The notes: a model not told the origin generated them from the letters alone. Positions 25,401 to 35,176 are shown, counted from the first letter of the stretch. The stretch: DNA of 64,000 nt from Myxococcus landrumus (GCF_017301635.1 NZ_CP071091.1:1-64000), one strand, 5' to 3'. Made by a program: numbers and translations.

Positions 25401-28400
25401 GAGGCCTGGTGTGGTCGCTCCGGCCGAGGCTCCAGCGAGCACCGCTCCGCGAGCCCGTCGCGCGGAGTCACCTCGTGCGGTGGCCATCGTCGGAATGAGC
25501 GGCAGGTATCCGGGGGCTCGCGACGTGCGCGCCTTCCATGCCAACCTGAAGGCGGGGCGCCGGACCCTCCGTGAGCTTCCCAGCGAGCGAGGCGACTGGA
25601 GCCGCTGGTTCGACGCACGGCCCGAGCAAGCGGCGCAGGGGAAGATCTACCGCCGCACCGGTGGCTTCCTCTCGGGGGTCGAGCTGTTCGACCCGCTCGC
25701 CTTCCAGATGACTCCCGCCGAAGCCAAGGGACTCCATCCTGAGGAGCGCCTGCTCCTGCAAGCCGCCTGGGAGGCCATCGAGGACGCGGGGTATGCGCAC
25801 ACGGCGCTCGAGGGGAAGCGCCACGGGGTCTTCATTGGCGTCAACGGCCTGAGCTATCCGTTGCTGGGGTTGGAGCGTTGGTCGGAGCGCGGAGACGTGC
25901 TGCTCGACCAGAGCTACTTCAGCCTGCCCAATCGCATCTCGCACTTCTTCGACCTGCGGGGGCCGAGTGTCCCGTTCGATACCGGGTGCTCATCGGCGCT
26001 GGTCGCGCTCGACGCGGCCCGCAGGGCCATCGCGCAGGGCGACTGCGACGGCGCACTCGTTGGTGCGGTGAACCTGTACCTGCATGTCTCCCGGTTCTCG
26101 ACGTTGTGCCAGGCGAGGCTGGCCTCGACGCTCGATGCGCCGCTCCTGTTCGAGCAGGGCGGCGATGGCTTCGTGCCGGGCGAGGGCGTCGGGATGGTGT
26201 TGCTCAAGCCGCTCGAGGAGGCGCTGCGAGACGGCGACCACATCCACGGGGTGATTCGAGCGACCTCGGTGAGCCACAAGGGCCGCAGTGCGTCCTTCCT
26301 GCTCCCGTCTCCCCCCGCGCAGCGGGCCTTGGTGGAACAGACCCTGGCGGAGGCGGGAGTGGCTCCGTCGGACATCGGCTACGTGGAGCTTCAGGCCGTG
26401 GGGGCCGAGACGACGGATGTCTCCGAGTGGCGTTCGCTGAGCGCGGTGTTCAGTGGCGCGGAGACAGGAGCCCGGTGCGCGCTGGGCTCCGTGAAGCCGC
26501 TGATTGGCCACCTGGAGGCGGCTTCGGGGATGGCGCAGCTCACCCGTGTGCTGCTTCAGCTTCGCGAGGGAGAGCTGTTCCCGACGCCCGTGGCGTCGAA
26601 GGTCCACGAGGGCATCACCCTCGATGCCGCGCCCTTCCATGTACCGAAGGAGCGCGGACCCTGGCCTCGCCCACGTCACCCGGAGGGGGAGGGTCCTCGC
26701 CGGGCGCTGGCCGGTTCCGCGGCGGCGGGAGGGACCCAGTCCTTCGTCGTGCTGGAGGAGTGGGTTCGTCCAGCCCGGGCTCCGCTTCCGCGTCGCGAGG
26801 AGCTGTTCGTGCTCTCGGCCAGGAGCGAGGAGCAGCTTCGCCGCACCGCGAGCGCGCTTCGCGAACACCTCCGCTCGGAGGAAGGAATCGCCCAGGGCCT
26901 CGCGGACATCGCCTACGTGCTTCAGGCAGGACGTGAGCCGTTCGCGCACCGGTTCGCGGCCGTTGTCTCCGACAAGGAACAGCTCCTCTCGTTGCTGGAG
27001 CCGTTGAGCCAGGAGGGCAGGGCGGCGGAGACGGGACGCATCGCTGTCGTCGAGCGAAGCCGCTCCCAGGGGGCGTTGTCCGAGTCCGCCGCGTCGGCCA
27101 TCTACGAGCGACGCGAGCTTGGCGTCGCCGCCGAGCAGTGGCTCGCTGGCAAGGTGATTGACTGGGCGCGTGTCCCAGGGGCGGCGCTCTGCCGCCGTGT
27201 GCCGCTTCCGACCCATTCCTTCGAGCAGCGGCGCTGCTGGAACGACGCTCAGCCCGAAGAGGCGCAGGGGGTGGTCTCCGACTACTACAACCGCTTCGCC
27301 GGCGACGTCGACCCGCAGGAGGAGATCTACCTCATCTTCCCCTACTTCCCGGAGAAGCTCCCGGGCTTCTCGTGGCTGATGACGTTCTTCGAGCCGCATC
27401 GGCGACCCGAGCACGCCCGGTACATGTTGGACCGGCAGAAGGACATGAAGGCGGTGCTGTATCGCCACGTGGACTTCTCACGCGTCCGCAATGTGATGGA
27501 CATCGGATGTGGCTTGGGGACGGACCTCATCCAGCTCGCCCTGCGCCATCCGGGGCTCTCGGGAGATGGCTTCACCATTGCTCGGAAGCAGGTGGAGAGC
27601 GCGCGGACGCGCATCGCGAAGGCCGGGCTGTCTCAACGGCTGCGCGTCGATTGCCACGACAGCTCCAAGGACCCGTTCCCCCGTCGCTACGATTTGATCA
27701 TCGGCTTCGAGGTCATCTTCCACATCGAGGACAAGCACGGCGTGTTCAGCAACATCGCCGAGCACCTGGAGGAGGGCGGACTGGTGGTGCTCGCGGACGG
27801 TGTCGCCAACACCGTGACGGAGATCAACCTGCCGCATCTGGGGCAGTACACCAACACGGTTCCCCAGCTCGCCGAGATTCTGGGGCAACACCGGTTGCGC
27901 GTCGTGAGCTGCGTCGACACGAGCGACGGTGTCAGCCGCTTCCTCGATGACGAGCACCTCGAAGAGAACCTCGCCCGGGTGCGCGCGGAGTACCCCGAGG
28001 CCGTGCACGAGGAAGGTCAGCACCGGGGTTGGACGAACTTCGGGAAGGCCCTGGGCGCGGGACTCATCCGCTATCTCCTGTTCACCCTCGAGAAGGCTCC
28101 CGCCCACGAGGACCGGGCCGCGCTCGTCCGGCTCAACCAGTCGCGCATCGAAGGCGCACGGCCCTTCTCGAGCGCCCTCGCGGCACTCGAGTCGGAGCGG
28201 CCAAAGGCTCCCGCGGTGAAGGCACCTGTCGAGGCACAGCTCATCGCCGTCGCCGCCGAGGTCTTCGAGATGTCGCCGGCGGAGCTGGACCCGACGGCCT
28301 CCTTCAAGGACTACGGCATCAGCTCCTTGTCCGGGCTGCGATTCATCGACGCGGTGAATCGCCGGCTGAACCTGTTGCTGAAGATGGAGCACTTCTTCCA

Positions 28401-31400
28401 ATGCCCCGACCTTCGCTCGCTCGGGGCCTTCATCCAGGCGCACGAAGAGCTTCGCGGTGTGGCCCCGGTGCCCGTGGCTCCGCCGACGGCTCCCGGGGTC
28501 GCCACTCCGAGTCCCGTGTCTCCCGCGCGCACCGTGGCGCGCGACGAGCCCATCGCCGTGATTGGGATGGCGGGCCGCTTTCCGGGCGCCGAGAACATCC
28601 AGAAGTTGTGGGAGAACCTCCGGTCGGGTGTGGACTCCGTCACCGGGTTTCCCGTCCAGCGGCTCGTGGCGGAGGGCTGGGAGCCCGAGGCCGCCCGGAA
28701 GATGGCCGAGGGGTGTTGGGGCGGGTTCCTCGACGGCATCGAGGACTTCGAGCCGACGTTCTTCGGCATCTCTCCCGCTGAAGCCGAGATGATGGACCCG
28801 CAGCAGCGCCTCTTCCTCGAGCAGTGCTGGGGAGCACTCGAGGGCGCGGGCTACGCGGGCAAGAGTGCCTGGGGCTCTCGCTGCGGCGTCATCGTGGGCC
28901 TCTCTGGCAACGAGTACCAGGACAAGGTCCATGGTGCGCTCAGCGCGGATCAGCTCAGCCACGCGATGCTCGGCAACTTCGCGTCGCTGACGGCATCGCG
29001 CATCGCCTACTTCCTGAACCTCCGGGGGCCGACCATCACCGTGGACACAGCGTGCTCGTCCTCACTGGTGGCGGTGCATCTGGCCTGTCAGAGCCTGCGG
29101 AACGGTGAAGCGGACCTCATGCTCGCCGGTGGCGTGACGCTCTATCTCACGCCGGAGCCGCTGGGCGTGATGCGGCATGTGGGGATGCTCTCGCCCTCCG
29201 GACGGTGCAAGGCCTTCTCCGAGGACGCGGATGGAATTGCGATTGGAGAGGGCGTGGGGGTGGTGTTGCTCAAGCCGCTCTCCCGTGCGCTCGCCGATGG
29301 GGACGTGATTCACGGAGTCATCCGTGGCTCTGGGACGAACCAGGACGGAAGAACCAACGGCATCACCGCCCCGAGCCTCGATGCCCAGAAGCTGTTGGCG
29401 ATGGACGTCTACGAGAAGAGCGGCGTGAATCCGGAGACGCTCAGCTACGTGGAGTGCCACGGCACGGGGACCAAGCTGGGAGACCCCATCGAGATCGCCG
29501 CGCTCTCCGAGGCGTTCCGCCACTTCACGCGCCATCGTCAGTACTGCGCCGTGGGCTCGCTGAAGAGCAACGTGGGACACACGACGGCCGCCGCGGGCAT
29601 CGGTGGACTCATCAAGGTCCTGCTGGCGCTGCGGGCGCGCGAGCTCCCACCGACGCTCCATGTCCGGACCGAGAACAAGCACATCGCGTTCAAGAACACG
29701 CCCTTCTACGTGAACACCGGCTTGAAGGAATGGGCGTCGTCCGGACCTGAGCCGCGCCGGGCGGCTGTCAGCGCGTTCGGCTTCAGTGGCGCGAACTGCC
29801 ACGTGGTGGTGGAGGAGGCTCCCTCGGTCTTCGGGACTCCCGAGGCCCAGCGGAAGCACGCGAGCCCGTGGGTGGTGCCCGTGTCCGCGCCGACGGCGGA
29901 GCGACTGCGGGCCCATGTCGAACAACTCCTCGGCGCGATGGGTGAGGAGCACATGGAGCTGGGGGATGTCGCCCACACGCTGCAAGTGGGGCGGCGCGAG
30001 CTTCCTCACCGGGTCGCGGTGGTGGCGTCGTCGCTGGAGGCGCTCCGGTCCGGATGGAGTGCCTTCCTCGCGGGGCGTGAGCTGCCGGGCCTCCACGTCG
30101 GGCAGGCGCAGCCGGGTGTGTCGCTGGCGCAGTCAGCGTCGGAAGAGGCGTCACCCTCCGCGCTCGCCTCGGCCTGGGTGAAGGGCGCGGAGGTCGATTG
30201 GCGGCCTTCGCAGGCTCGGCGTGTCCTCCTTCCGGGGTTGCCATTCGCGCGGAGGCGCTGCTGGATTCAGCGGAGGCATCGGGCTCCGGAGGCCGTGAAG
30301 CCTCCTCCCGTGGCCGCGCCCCCCGTGGAGCCAGCTCCCGAGGTCCGGTTCTATCGGCCCGCCTGGGAGCCCCTGTCACAGACAACCCAAGCCAATGACG
30401 GGCAAGCCCCTCTGCTCCTCCTCAACGTGGACCCGGCCTGGACCCAGGTGCTCGTGGCGGACCGTCGAGCGCGAGGCCAGGGCGAGACGGTGGTGCTCTC
30501 GCCGAGTGCCACGTTCACGCTCGAGCAGACGTCGGAGGGGCTGCGCTGTGGTCTCGATGCCTCCAACCCCGCGCACCTGGAGCGGTGTGCAAAGGCCCTT
30601 CAGGAGGCGAGGCTGGTTCCGGGGGCCGTGGTCGTGGGGACGGAGTCGCGAGGCGCGGCGCTTCAAGTCCGAGAGCTCCCCGCCATGGTGTTGGTCCTCC
30701 AGTGGCTGCTTCGTCTGGGAGAGGCGCCGCCTCGCAGGCTGGTCTTCGCGCTGCGTTCGGATGGCGCATCGAACCCGGTGGCCGAGTCCCTGGCCGGGCT
30801 GGGGGCTTCGCTCCGGAACGTGCTGCCGGGGCTGCACCTCGAGACGCTCTGCGTTCCCCTGGACGTGGAGCCCGGGGTCGCGGCGAGCGCACTCCGTGAC
30901 GAGGTCGAGGGCGCCGACACCCAGGCGCATGAACTCCGCATCCTCGACCACGGAGAGCGGCAGGTCCGGACCTTCCGTCCCGTGGAGCGACCCGAGGGCC
31001 GCGGTGCGGTGGTGCGCAAGAGGGGCGTCTACCTCATCACCGGGGGAAGCGGAGGACTGGGGCAGTTGGTCGCCCGGCACTGGGCGAAGCGGCATGGCGC
31101 GTCCATCATCCTCACGGGGCGCAGGCCCTCGGACGCCACGCTGGAAGCGGAGCTGCGTCACCTTCGCGAGCTGGGCGGCGATGCGCGCTACCTCCAGGCG
31201 GATGTCGCGGACGTGGCGGCGATGCGCGCGGTCATCCAGGAGGCGGAGGCCACCTTCGGCCGCCTGAATGGCGTGGTGCATGCGGCGGGAGTCATCGACC
31301 CGGCCTCGTTCCTGGAGAAGGACGGCGCTTCCTTCTCGTCGGGGCTGAAGCCCAAGGTCGAAGGCGTGCTGGCGCTCGATGAGGCGACACGCGGTTGTTC

Positions 31401-34400
31401 GCTCGACTTCTTCGTCCTCTTCTCCTCGGTCTCCGCCATCCTGGGGGACTTCGGTGGGGGCGACTATGCGATGGGCAATCGCTTCCTCGACGGGTTCGCG
31501 CGGCAGCGGGACGCGCGACGGGCTCGAGGGGAGCGCGCGGGGAAGACGCTCTCGCTCAACTGGCCCATGTGGCGGCAGGGCGGGATGCACCTCGCGCCCG
31601 AGATGGAGTCGCTGTACCTGCGCGCGTCTGGCATGAGCTACCTGGAGGATGACAGCGGTCTGGATGCCCTGGAGACCGCGCTTCAGCTCGAGGAGTGCCA
31701 GGTGGCCGTGCTCGCCGGACAGCGGGAGCGGCTCGACGCGTTGATGGCCCGGAGCGCGGCGCCGAGCCGCGAGGTCCTCAGGAAGGCGGCTCCAGCTCCC
31801 GTCGCGGACTCCAGCTCGCTGCGTGACGAGCTTCGAAAGGAAGCCGCCGCGGTCCTCGCGCTGCGACCCGAGGAGCTGACCTTCGAGGGGAACCTGGGGG
31901 ACTTCGGCTTCGACTCCATCAGCCTGCGGACGCTGTCAAACCGGTTGTCGGCCCGCTTCGGCATCTTGCTGGCGACCGCGCAGTTCTATGCCCACCCCAC
32001 GCTGAACGCGCTCGCGGCCTATCTCGCGACGCTGCGTCCGGCTCCCGTCGAGGCGCCCAGGGTGGCCGCCGCACCGCCGCGTGTCCCGGTGCCCGAGGTC
32101 GTGCCAGCGCCCATCGCGGTCGCGCGGACTGCTGGGACGCCAGAGCCCATCGCGGTGGTGGGGCTGAGCGGCAGGTTCCCAGGCGCGGAGGACGTGGAGG
32201 CGTTCTGGAAGAACCTGGCACGCGGCCAGACGGCGCTCTCGCGCGAGAAGCTGGGGCGCTACGACGACTCGGAGGAACAGGAGGACACGTCCGAGTACTG
32301 GGGCGGCTATCTGCGCGACGTGGACCGGTTCGACGCGGACTTCTTCCGCATCTCGCCACGAGAGGCGGAGTTGATGGACCCGCAGCAGCGGCTGTTGCTG
32401 CAGACCTTCTGGAGTGCGTTCGAGGACGCGGGAATCACTCCGGGACGTGTGAGCGAGGGCCGCACAGGTGTCTTCATCGGGGTCGACAAGTTCGACTACG
32501 CGGAGCGGCTGCATCGCTCGGTCGAAGCGGTGGACCCTCACTCCGCCGCGGGCATCCACCCGTCGATGATCGCCAACCGCGTCTCCTACTTCTTCAACCT
32601 CAAGGGGCCGAGCGAGGTCATCAACACCGGGTGCTCCAGCGCGGCGGTGGCGCTGCACCGTGCCTGCGGGGCCCTCCGGAATCGGGAGTGCGAGGTGGCG
32701 CTCGTGGGCGGCGTCAACGTGCTGCTGAGTCCGGGCGGCTTCATGGCCGCCGAGCACCTGGGCGGCACCACCAAGAGTGGACAGCCGAAGCCCTTCGACC
32801 GGGACGCGGATGGCTCGGTGCGAGGCGAGGCCGTGGGCGCGGTGCTGCTGAAGCGTGTCTCCCGCGCGGAGGCCGATGGAGACCGCATCCTCGGTGTGTT
32901 GCTGGGCAGCGCGGCGGCGCACGGCGGGCGCGGGCACTCCTTGACGGCACCCAACGTCACCGCGCAGACCGAGGTCATCGTCGAGGCCCACCAGCAAGCG
33001 GGCATCGAACCGGAGACGCTCCAGTACATCGAGGCCCAGGGCGCGGCGAACGAGCTGGGAGACGCCATCGAAGTGGAGGCGTACAAGGCCGCGTTCCGGC
33101 GCTTGTCACCCTCCGCTCCCGTGGGGACGTGTGGAATCGGCTGCCTCAAGGGCAGCATCGGCCACACGGAAGGGGCCTCCGGAATCGCCGCGTTGCTCAA
33201 GGTCCTGAAGTCCTTTGAGCACGACGTCCTCCCGGGAGTGGTGGGCTTCCAGACGCTTCATCCGCAGCTCCAGTTGGAGGGCTCGCCGTTCTTCGTCCTC
33301 AGCGGAGAGCGGCGATGGGCGGTGCGTCCCGTGCGCCGGGCCGCGATTCACTCCTACGGCTTCGGAGGCGTCTGCGCGCACCTGGTGCTGGAGTCCTATC
33401 CGGCTCGACGCGAAGCCCCGCCCCCTCGCTCCGAACCTCCGCGTCTGGTCGTTCTCTCGGCGCGGGACGACGAGCGGCTCGACGCGCGCATTCGCGAGCT
33501 GGTGGCCTTCCTCGAAACAGGGCCTCGGGCGCGGGAGCTCACGCTGACGGACGTGGCGTTCACGCTGCTCGACGGCCGCACGGCCCTGGAGGCCCGGCTC
33601 GCGGTGGTGTGCTCCTCCCTGGAGGAGCTGGGCTCGCTGCTGCGACAAGTCCTGGGGGGTGTCACGTCGTCCTCGGTCTTCCGAGGCGAGGTGGGCCGGA
33701 AGGAGGGCGCGCTCGCGGGCCTGTTCGACGGCGAGGAGGGCGACGAAATCGTGCGGATGCTGATGCGCTCCGGGAGCCTGGGCAAGCTGGCGCGCGCCTG
33801 GGTCTCGGGGGCGGTGCTCGACACCTCGCTGCTCTTCGCGGGAGAGAAGCCTCGGCGGGTGAGTCTGCCCACCTATCCGTTCAGGAAGGAGCGCCACTGG
33901 TTGAAGGCCACGTTGCCGCGCGAGGCTCCGGTTCGTTCCGCTCCGCCCGTGGAGTCGTCCTCCGTGGTCGACGACCTCCAGCGGATGCTCACCGAGCTGC
34001 TGAAGCGAGACGGTCTGGACCCGGACCGGCTCCTGGTCGAGTACGGCATGGACTCCTTCATGATGACCACCTTCATGAAGGCCGTGCAGCGCCGGTATGG
34101 CGGCACGGTGCCGCTGTCCGCGCCGCTGGCGCATCCGACGATTCGCAAGCTCGGGACCTACCTCACCCGGCTGGAGGGCGTGTCCCTTCCAGAGCGCGCG
34201 AGCCCATTACCCAGGGTGACCGCGGAGCCCACGAGTGGCTCCTGCCCCGAGCTGCTCCCGGTGAACGCCAAGGGCCAGGCGCTCCCGTCGTTCTGGTTCC
34301 ACGGAGCACCGGGGCTCGCGCAGATGTACTACCGCCTGTCCGACTCACTCGGGCCCGAGTACCCGTTCTACGCCCTCCAGGCGCGAGGGGTGGACGGCCG

Positions 34401-35172
34401 GAGCGCGCCCTTCACCACGCTCCGGGGGATGATGGACCACTACATCGACGCCATCCGGCGGGTCCAACCTCGCGGGCCCTATGTGCTTGGGGGTTACTCC
34501 TTCGGTGGGCTCCTCGCCTTCGAGGCCGCGCAGCAGCTCAAGCAGCGCGGTGAGGAGGTCAAGCACCTCATCATGTTCGACACCTATCCGCCGGAGATGC
34601 TGGAGGCCTTCGAGCGCTCGGGTGGCCCACCGATGGAGGGGATGCGCGAGGTCCAGCGGTTGATGAACGCGATGATGTTCTTCTCGGCGGAGCTCGACAC
34701 GCCCGTCTGGGATGTCATCTCCGTGGACGAGCTGCGGAAGATTCCCTCGGGGGCGCAGCTCGCGCACCTGGCGCGGCTCATCAAGCAGCGCGTGAAGACG
34801 GCGCTCGGCGTCGATGAAATCTATTCGTTCCTGGCGGGGGTCGACACCATCGTCGGGATTACCGAGACCATCACCCGGGACTACCGGCTGGCCCCGTATG
34901 ACGCCTCCGACGTCCTCTATTTCAAGACCGCGCGGTTCCTGGCGCCCGACAGCGGGTTCGTGATTCCCAATGTCTCGCCGGAGGACGTGGGCGTGTCGAG
35001 CGAGACGCTGAAGACGCTGGATGCGCTCGACTACACGACGGCGTGGCGCGACGTGACGCGGCGCACGTTCAAGGTCGTGAACTTCGAATGCGACCACATG
35101 AGCTTGTTCCTGAAGCCAACCCTCGATGAGGTCTGCGGGCACCTCCGGACGTTGCTCGCCCCGGGAGCGTGA
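23524..35172 (+). CDS. Trans-AT PKS with terminal thioesterase, 3882 aa (rhizopodin-type)
   Basis: The ATG at 23524 overlaps the TGA of the previous gene (ATGA); a second ATG follows at 23527. Approximate domain order in residues: N-terminal docking 1-40, KR 65-520, ACP 543-620; KS7 650-1080, O-MT 1250-1525, ACP 1570-1640; KS8 1670-2100, KR 2270-2740, ACP 2760-2835; KS9 2875-3290, ACP 3475-3550, TE 3575-3875. KS7 (LQAVGAE) and KS9 (AQGAANE) lack the HGTGT His and should not extend; KS8 is complete. The TE has GYSFGG with catalytic Ser at about residue 3659, MFDTYPP and CDHMSLF. It would release the chain; if the product is rhizopodin it must join two monomers and close a C2-symmetric macrodiolide. 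An in-frame TTA codon lies at 34207-34209, just before the TE. No AT or ER domain is present. Confidence 0.97.
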   Translation: MMTTRTRILQAVRSGEVTPEEGLRQLQALSSTAPRLEVPLAVWRSLWRATGALPEGDSRGAMDEVLILDRDERFRAACLTEHGATRGASSPVLVLRGGDFEQVDARTYRVDPRRAEDFRRLVEALKAAGIRPTRVISLWGATEASEGAASVEAALEEGFDAVVHLIQALQAQRLGEPLKILAVHTETEGARAAAHAALAGLGHALWLENPQRVLRTIELRERAERLSRACVAALLEEPEGPPARVRYADGQRWVKVLDEGTVVQRRSSPGNTRLRERGVYLLTGGLGGLGRIVAEHLARCCRARLVISGRRVPTRDDESTLDSLRRLGAEVLYVAADVSQREGGSSLLSEARRRFGALHGVFHGAGVAARTGIVLEKSLPAMRSVLTPKVAGAVLLDELTRDEPLDFFVLLSSLASQGLSEGVGEYAFANRFLDELAEQRAARVRRGEGGSGASLSISWPYWREGGMRQSAAVIEDMRERAGLEPLSTEDGLTLLDHALESGATWCLPIAGDRDAFAKYLTQFEPRPSTPPATVVAQGSRAGSPWLEDLLKRLTAELAGMPSEEVELERRLTDYGLNSIALTRLMKLLSDTLGALPRTLLLEHQTLAALRDYLLQHHAAALASAAGRPGVVAPAEAPASTAPRARRAESPRAVAIVGMSGRYPGARDVRAFHANLKAGRRTLRELPSERGDWSRWFDARPEQAAQGKIYRRTGGFLSGVELFDPLAFQMTPAEAKGLHPEERLLLQAAWEAIEDAGYAHTALEGKRHGVFIGVNGLSYPLLGLERWSERGDVLLDQSYFSLPNRISHFFDLRGPSVPFDTGCSSALVALDAARRAIAQGDCDGALVGAVNLYLHVSRFSTLCQARLASTLDAPLLFEQGGDGFVPGEGVGMVLLKPLEEALRDGDHIHGVIRATSVSHKGRSASFLLPSPPAQRALVEQTLAEAGVAPSDIGYVELQAVGAETTDVSEWRSLSAVFSGAETGARCALGSVKPLIGHLEAASGMAQLTRVLLQLREGELFPTPVASKVHEGITLDAAPFHVPKERGPWPRPRHPEGEGPRRALAGSAAAGGTQSFVVLEEWVRPARAPLPRREELFVLSARSEEQLRRTASALREHLRSEEGIAQGLADIAYVLQAGREPFAHRFAAVVSDKEQLLSLLEPLSQEGRAAETGRIAVVERSRSQGALSESAASAIYERRELGVAAEQWLAGKVIDWARVPGAALCRRVPLPTHSFEQRRCWNDAQPEEAQGVVSDYYNRFAGDVDPQEEIYLIFPYFPEKLPGFSWLMTFFEPHRRPEHARYMLDRQKDMKAVLYRHVDFSRVRNVMDIGCGLGTDLIQLALRHPGLSGDGFTIARKQVESARTRIAKAGLSQRLRVDCHDSSKDPFPRRYDLIIGFEVIFHIEDKHGVFSNIAEHLEEGGLVVLADGVANTVTEINLPHLGQYTNTVPQLAEILGQHRLRVVSCVDTSDGVSRFLDDEHLEENLARVRAEYPEAVHEEGQHRGWTNFGKALGAGLIRYLLFTLEKAPAHEDRAALVRLNQSRIEGARPFSSALAALESERPKAPAVKAPVEAQLIAVAAEVFEMSPAELDPTASFKDYGISSLSGLRFIDAVNRRLNLLLKMEHFFQCPDLRSLGAFIQAHEELRGVAPVPVAPPTAPGVATPSPVSPARTVARDEPIAVIGMAGRFPGAENIQKLWENLRSGVDSVTGFPVQRLVAEGWEPEAARKMAEGCWGGFLDGIEDFEPTFFGISPAEAEMMDPQQRLFLEQCWGALEGAGYAGKSAWGSRCGVIVGLSGNEYQDKVHGALSADQLSHAMLGNFASLTASRIAYFLNLRGPTITVDTACSSSLVAVHLACQSLRNGEADLMLAGGVTLYLTPEPLGVMRHVGMLSPSGRCKAFSEDADGIAIGEGVGVVLLKPLSRALADGDVIHGVIRGSGTNQDGRTNGITAPSLDAQKLLAMDVYEKSGVNPETLSYVECHGTGTKLGDPIEIAALSEAFRHFTRHRQYCAVGSLKSNVGHTTAAAGIGGLIKVLLALRARELPPTLHVRTENKHIAFKNTPFYVNTGLKEWASSGPEPRRAAVSAFGFSGANCHVVVEEAPSVFGTPEAQRKHASPWVVPVSAPTAERLRAHVEQLLGAMGEEHMELGDVAHTLQVGRRELPHRVAVVASSLEALRSGWSAFLAGRELPGLHVGQAQPGVSLAQSASEEASPSALASAWVKGAEVDWRPSQARRVLLPGLPFARRRCWIQRRHRAPEAVKPPPVAAPPVEPAPEVRFYRPAWEPLSQTTQANDGQAPLLLLNVDPAWTQVLVADRRARGQGETVVLSPSATFTLEQTSEGLRCGLDASNPAHLERCAKALQEARLVPGAVVVGTESRGAALQVRELPAMVLVLQWLLRLGEAPPRRLVFALRSDGASNPVAESLAGLGASLRNVLPGLHLETLCVPLDVEPGVAASALRDEVEGADTQAHELRILDHGERQVRTFRPVERPEGRGAVVRKRGVYLITGGSGGLGQLVARHWAKRHGASIILTGRRPSDATLEAELRHLRELGGDARYLQADVADVAAMRAVIQEAEATFGRLNGVVHAAGVIDPASFLEKDGASFSSGLKPKVEGVLALDEATRGCSLDFFVLFSSVSAILGDFGGGDYAMGNRFLDGFARQRDARRARGERAGKTLSLNWPMWRQGGMHLAPEMESLYLRASGMSYLEDDSGLDALETALQLEECQVAVLAGQRERLDALMARSAAPSREVLRKAAPAPVADSSSLRDELRKEAAAVLALRPEELTFEGNLGDFGFDSISLRTLSNRLSARFGILLATAQFYAHPTLNALAAYLATLRPAPVEAPRVAAAPPRVPVPEVVPAPIAVARTAGTPEPIAVVGLSGRFPGAEDVEAFWKNLARGQTALSREKLGRYDDSEEQEDTSEYWGGYLRDVDRFDADFFRISPREAELMDPQQRLLLQTFWSAFEDAGITPGRVSEGRTGVFIGVDKFDYAERLHRSVEAVDPHSAAGIHPSMIANRVSYFFNLKGPSEVINTGCSSAAVALHRACGALRNRECEVALVGGVNVLLSPGGFMAAEHLGGTTKSGQPKPFDRDADGSVRGEAVGAVLLKRVSRAEADGDRILGVLLGSAAAHGGRGHSLTAPNVTAQTEVIVEAHQQAGIEPETLQYIEAQGAANELGDAIEVEAYKAAFRRLSPSAPVGTCGIGCLKGSIGHTEGASGIAALLKVLKSFEHDVLPGVVGFQTLHPQLQLEGSPFFVLSGERRWAVRPVRRAAIHSYGFGGVCAHLVLESYPARREAPPPRSEPPRLVVLSARDDERLDARIRELVAFLETGPRARELTLTDVAFTLLDGRTALEARLAVVCSSLEELGSLLRQVLGGVTSSSVFRGEVGRKEGALAGLFDGEEGDEIVRMLMRSGSLGKLARAWVSGAVLDTSLLFAGEKPRRVSLPTYPFRKERHWLKATLPREAPVRSAPPVESSSVVDDLQRMLTELLKRDGLDPDRLLVEYGMDSFMMTTFMKAVQRRYGGTVPLSAPLAHPTIRKLGTYLTRLEGVSLPERASPLPRVTAEPTSGSCPELLPVNAKGQALPSFWFHGAPGLAQMYYRLSDSLGPEYPFYALQARGVDGRSAPFTTLRGMMDHYIDAIRRVQPRGPYVLGGYSFGGLLAFEAAQQLKQRGEEVKHLIMFDTYPPEMLEAFERSGGPPMEGMREVQRLMNAMMFFSAELDTPVWDVISVDELRKIPSGAQLAHLARLIKQRVKTALGVDEIYSFLAGVDTIVGITETITRDYRLAPYDASDVLYFKTARFLAPDSGFVIPNVSPEDVGVSSETLKTLDALDYTTAWRDVTRRTFKVVNFECDHMSLFLKPTLDEVCGHLRTLLAPGA
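25475..28450 (+). other. PKS module: non-elongating KS7 - O-methyltransferase - ACP
   Basis: The KS has DTGCSSA and VKPLIGH, but LQAVGAE replaces HGTGT. The methyltransferase (about 27270-28100) has VMDIGCGLGTD and is clearly a paralogue of the first O-MT, sharing PGFSWL, GFEV and DKxxxF blocks. The ACP has GISSL. It should methylate the hydroxyl set by the split KS6//KR module (predicted C5-OMe). Confidence 0.83.
28535..32040 (+). other. PKS module: KS8-KR-ACP (beta-hydroxy)
   Basis: The KS is complete (DTACSSS, ECHGTGT, KSNVGH). The KR has TGGSGGLG, LFSSVSAILG and DYAMGN. Its LDD-like motif is IDP, lacking the last Asp, which predicts an A-type product. The ACP has GFDSISL. No methylating module follows, so the hydroxyl (predicted C3-OH) stays free. 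Confidence 0.87.
32140..35172 (+). other. Terminal module: non-elongating KS9 - ACP - thioesterase
   Basis: The KS has NTGCSSA and a second-His motif (GSIGH), but AQGAANE instead of HGTGT. The ACP has GMDSFMM. The TE is an alpha/beta hydrolase with GYSFGG (Ser codon 34498-34500). A KS0-ACP placed before a TE is a known trans-AT design for handing over the finished chain. Confidence 0.85.
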
Positions 35173-35176
35173 GGTC

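Noticed and set aside
515..35172. Assignment to disorazole or other oxazole polyketides
   Set aside because: The Cy-A-PCP-Ox block is shared, but two KS0-O-MT modules, one diene and a TE after a KS0-ACP do not fit disorazole. The deduced chain fits rhizopodin.
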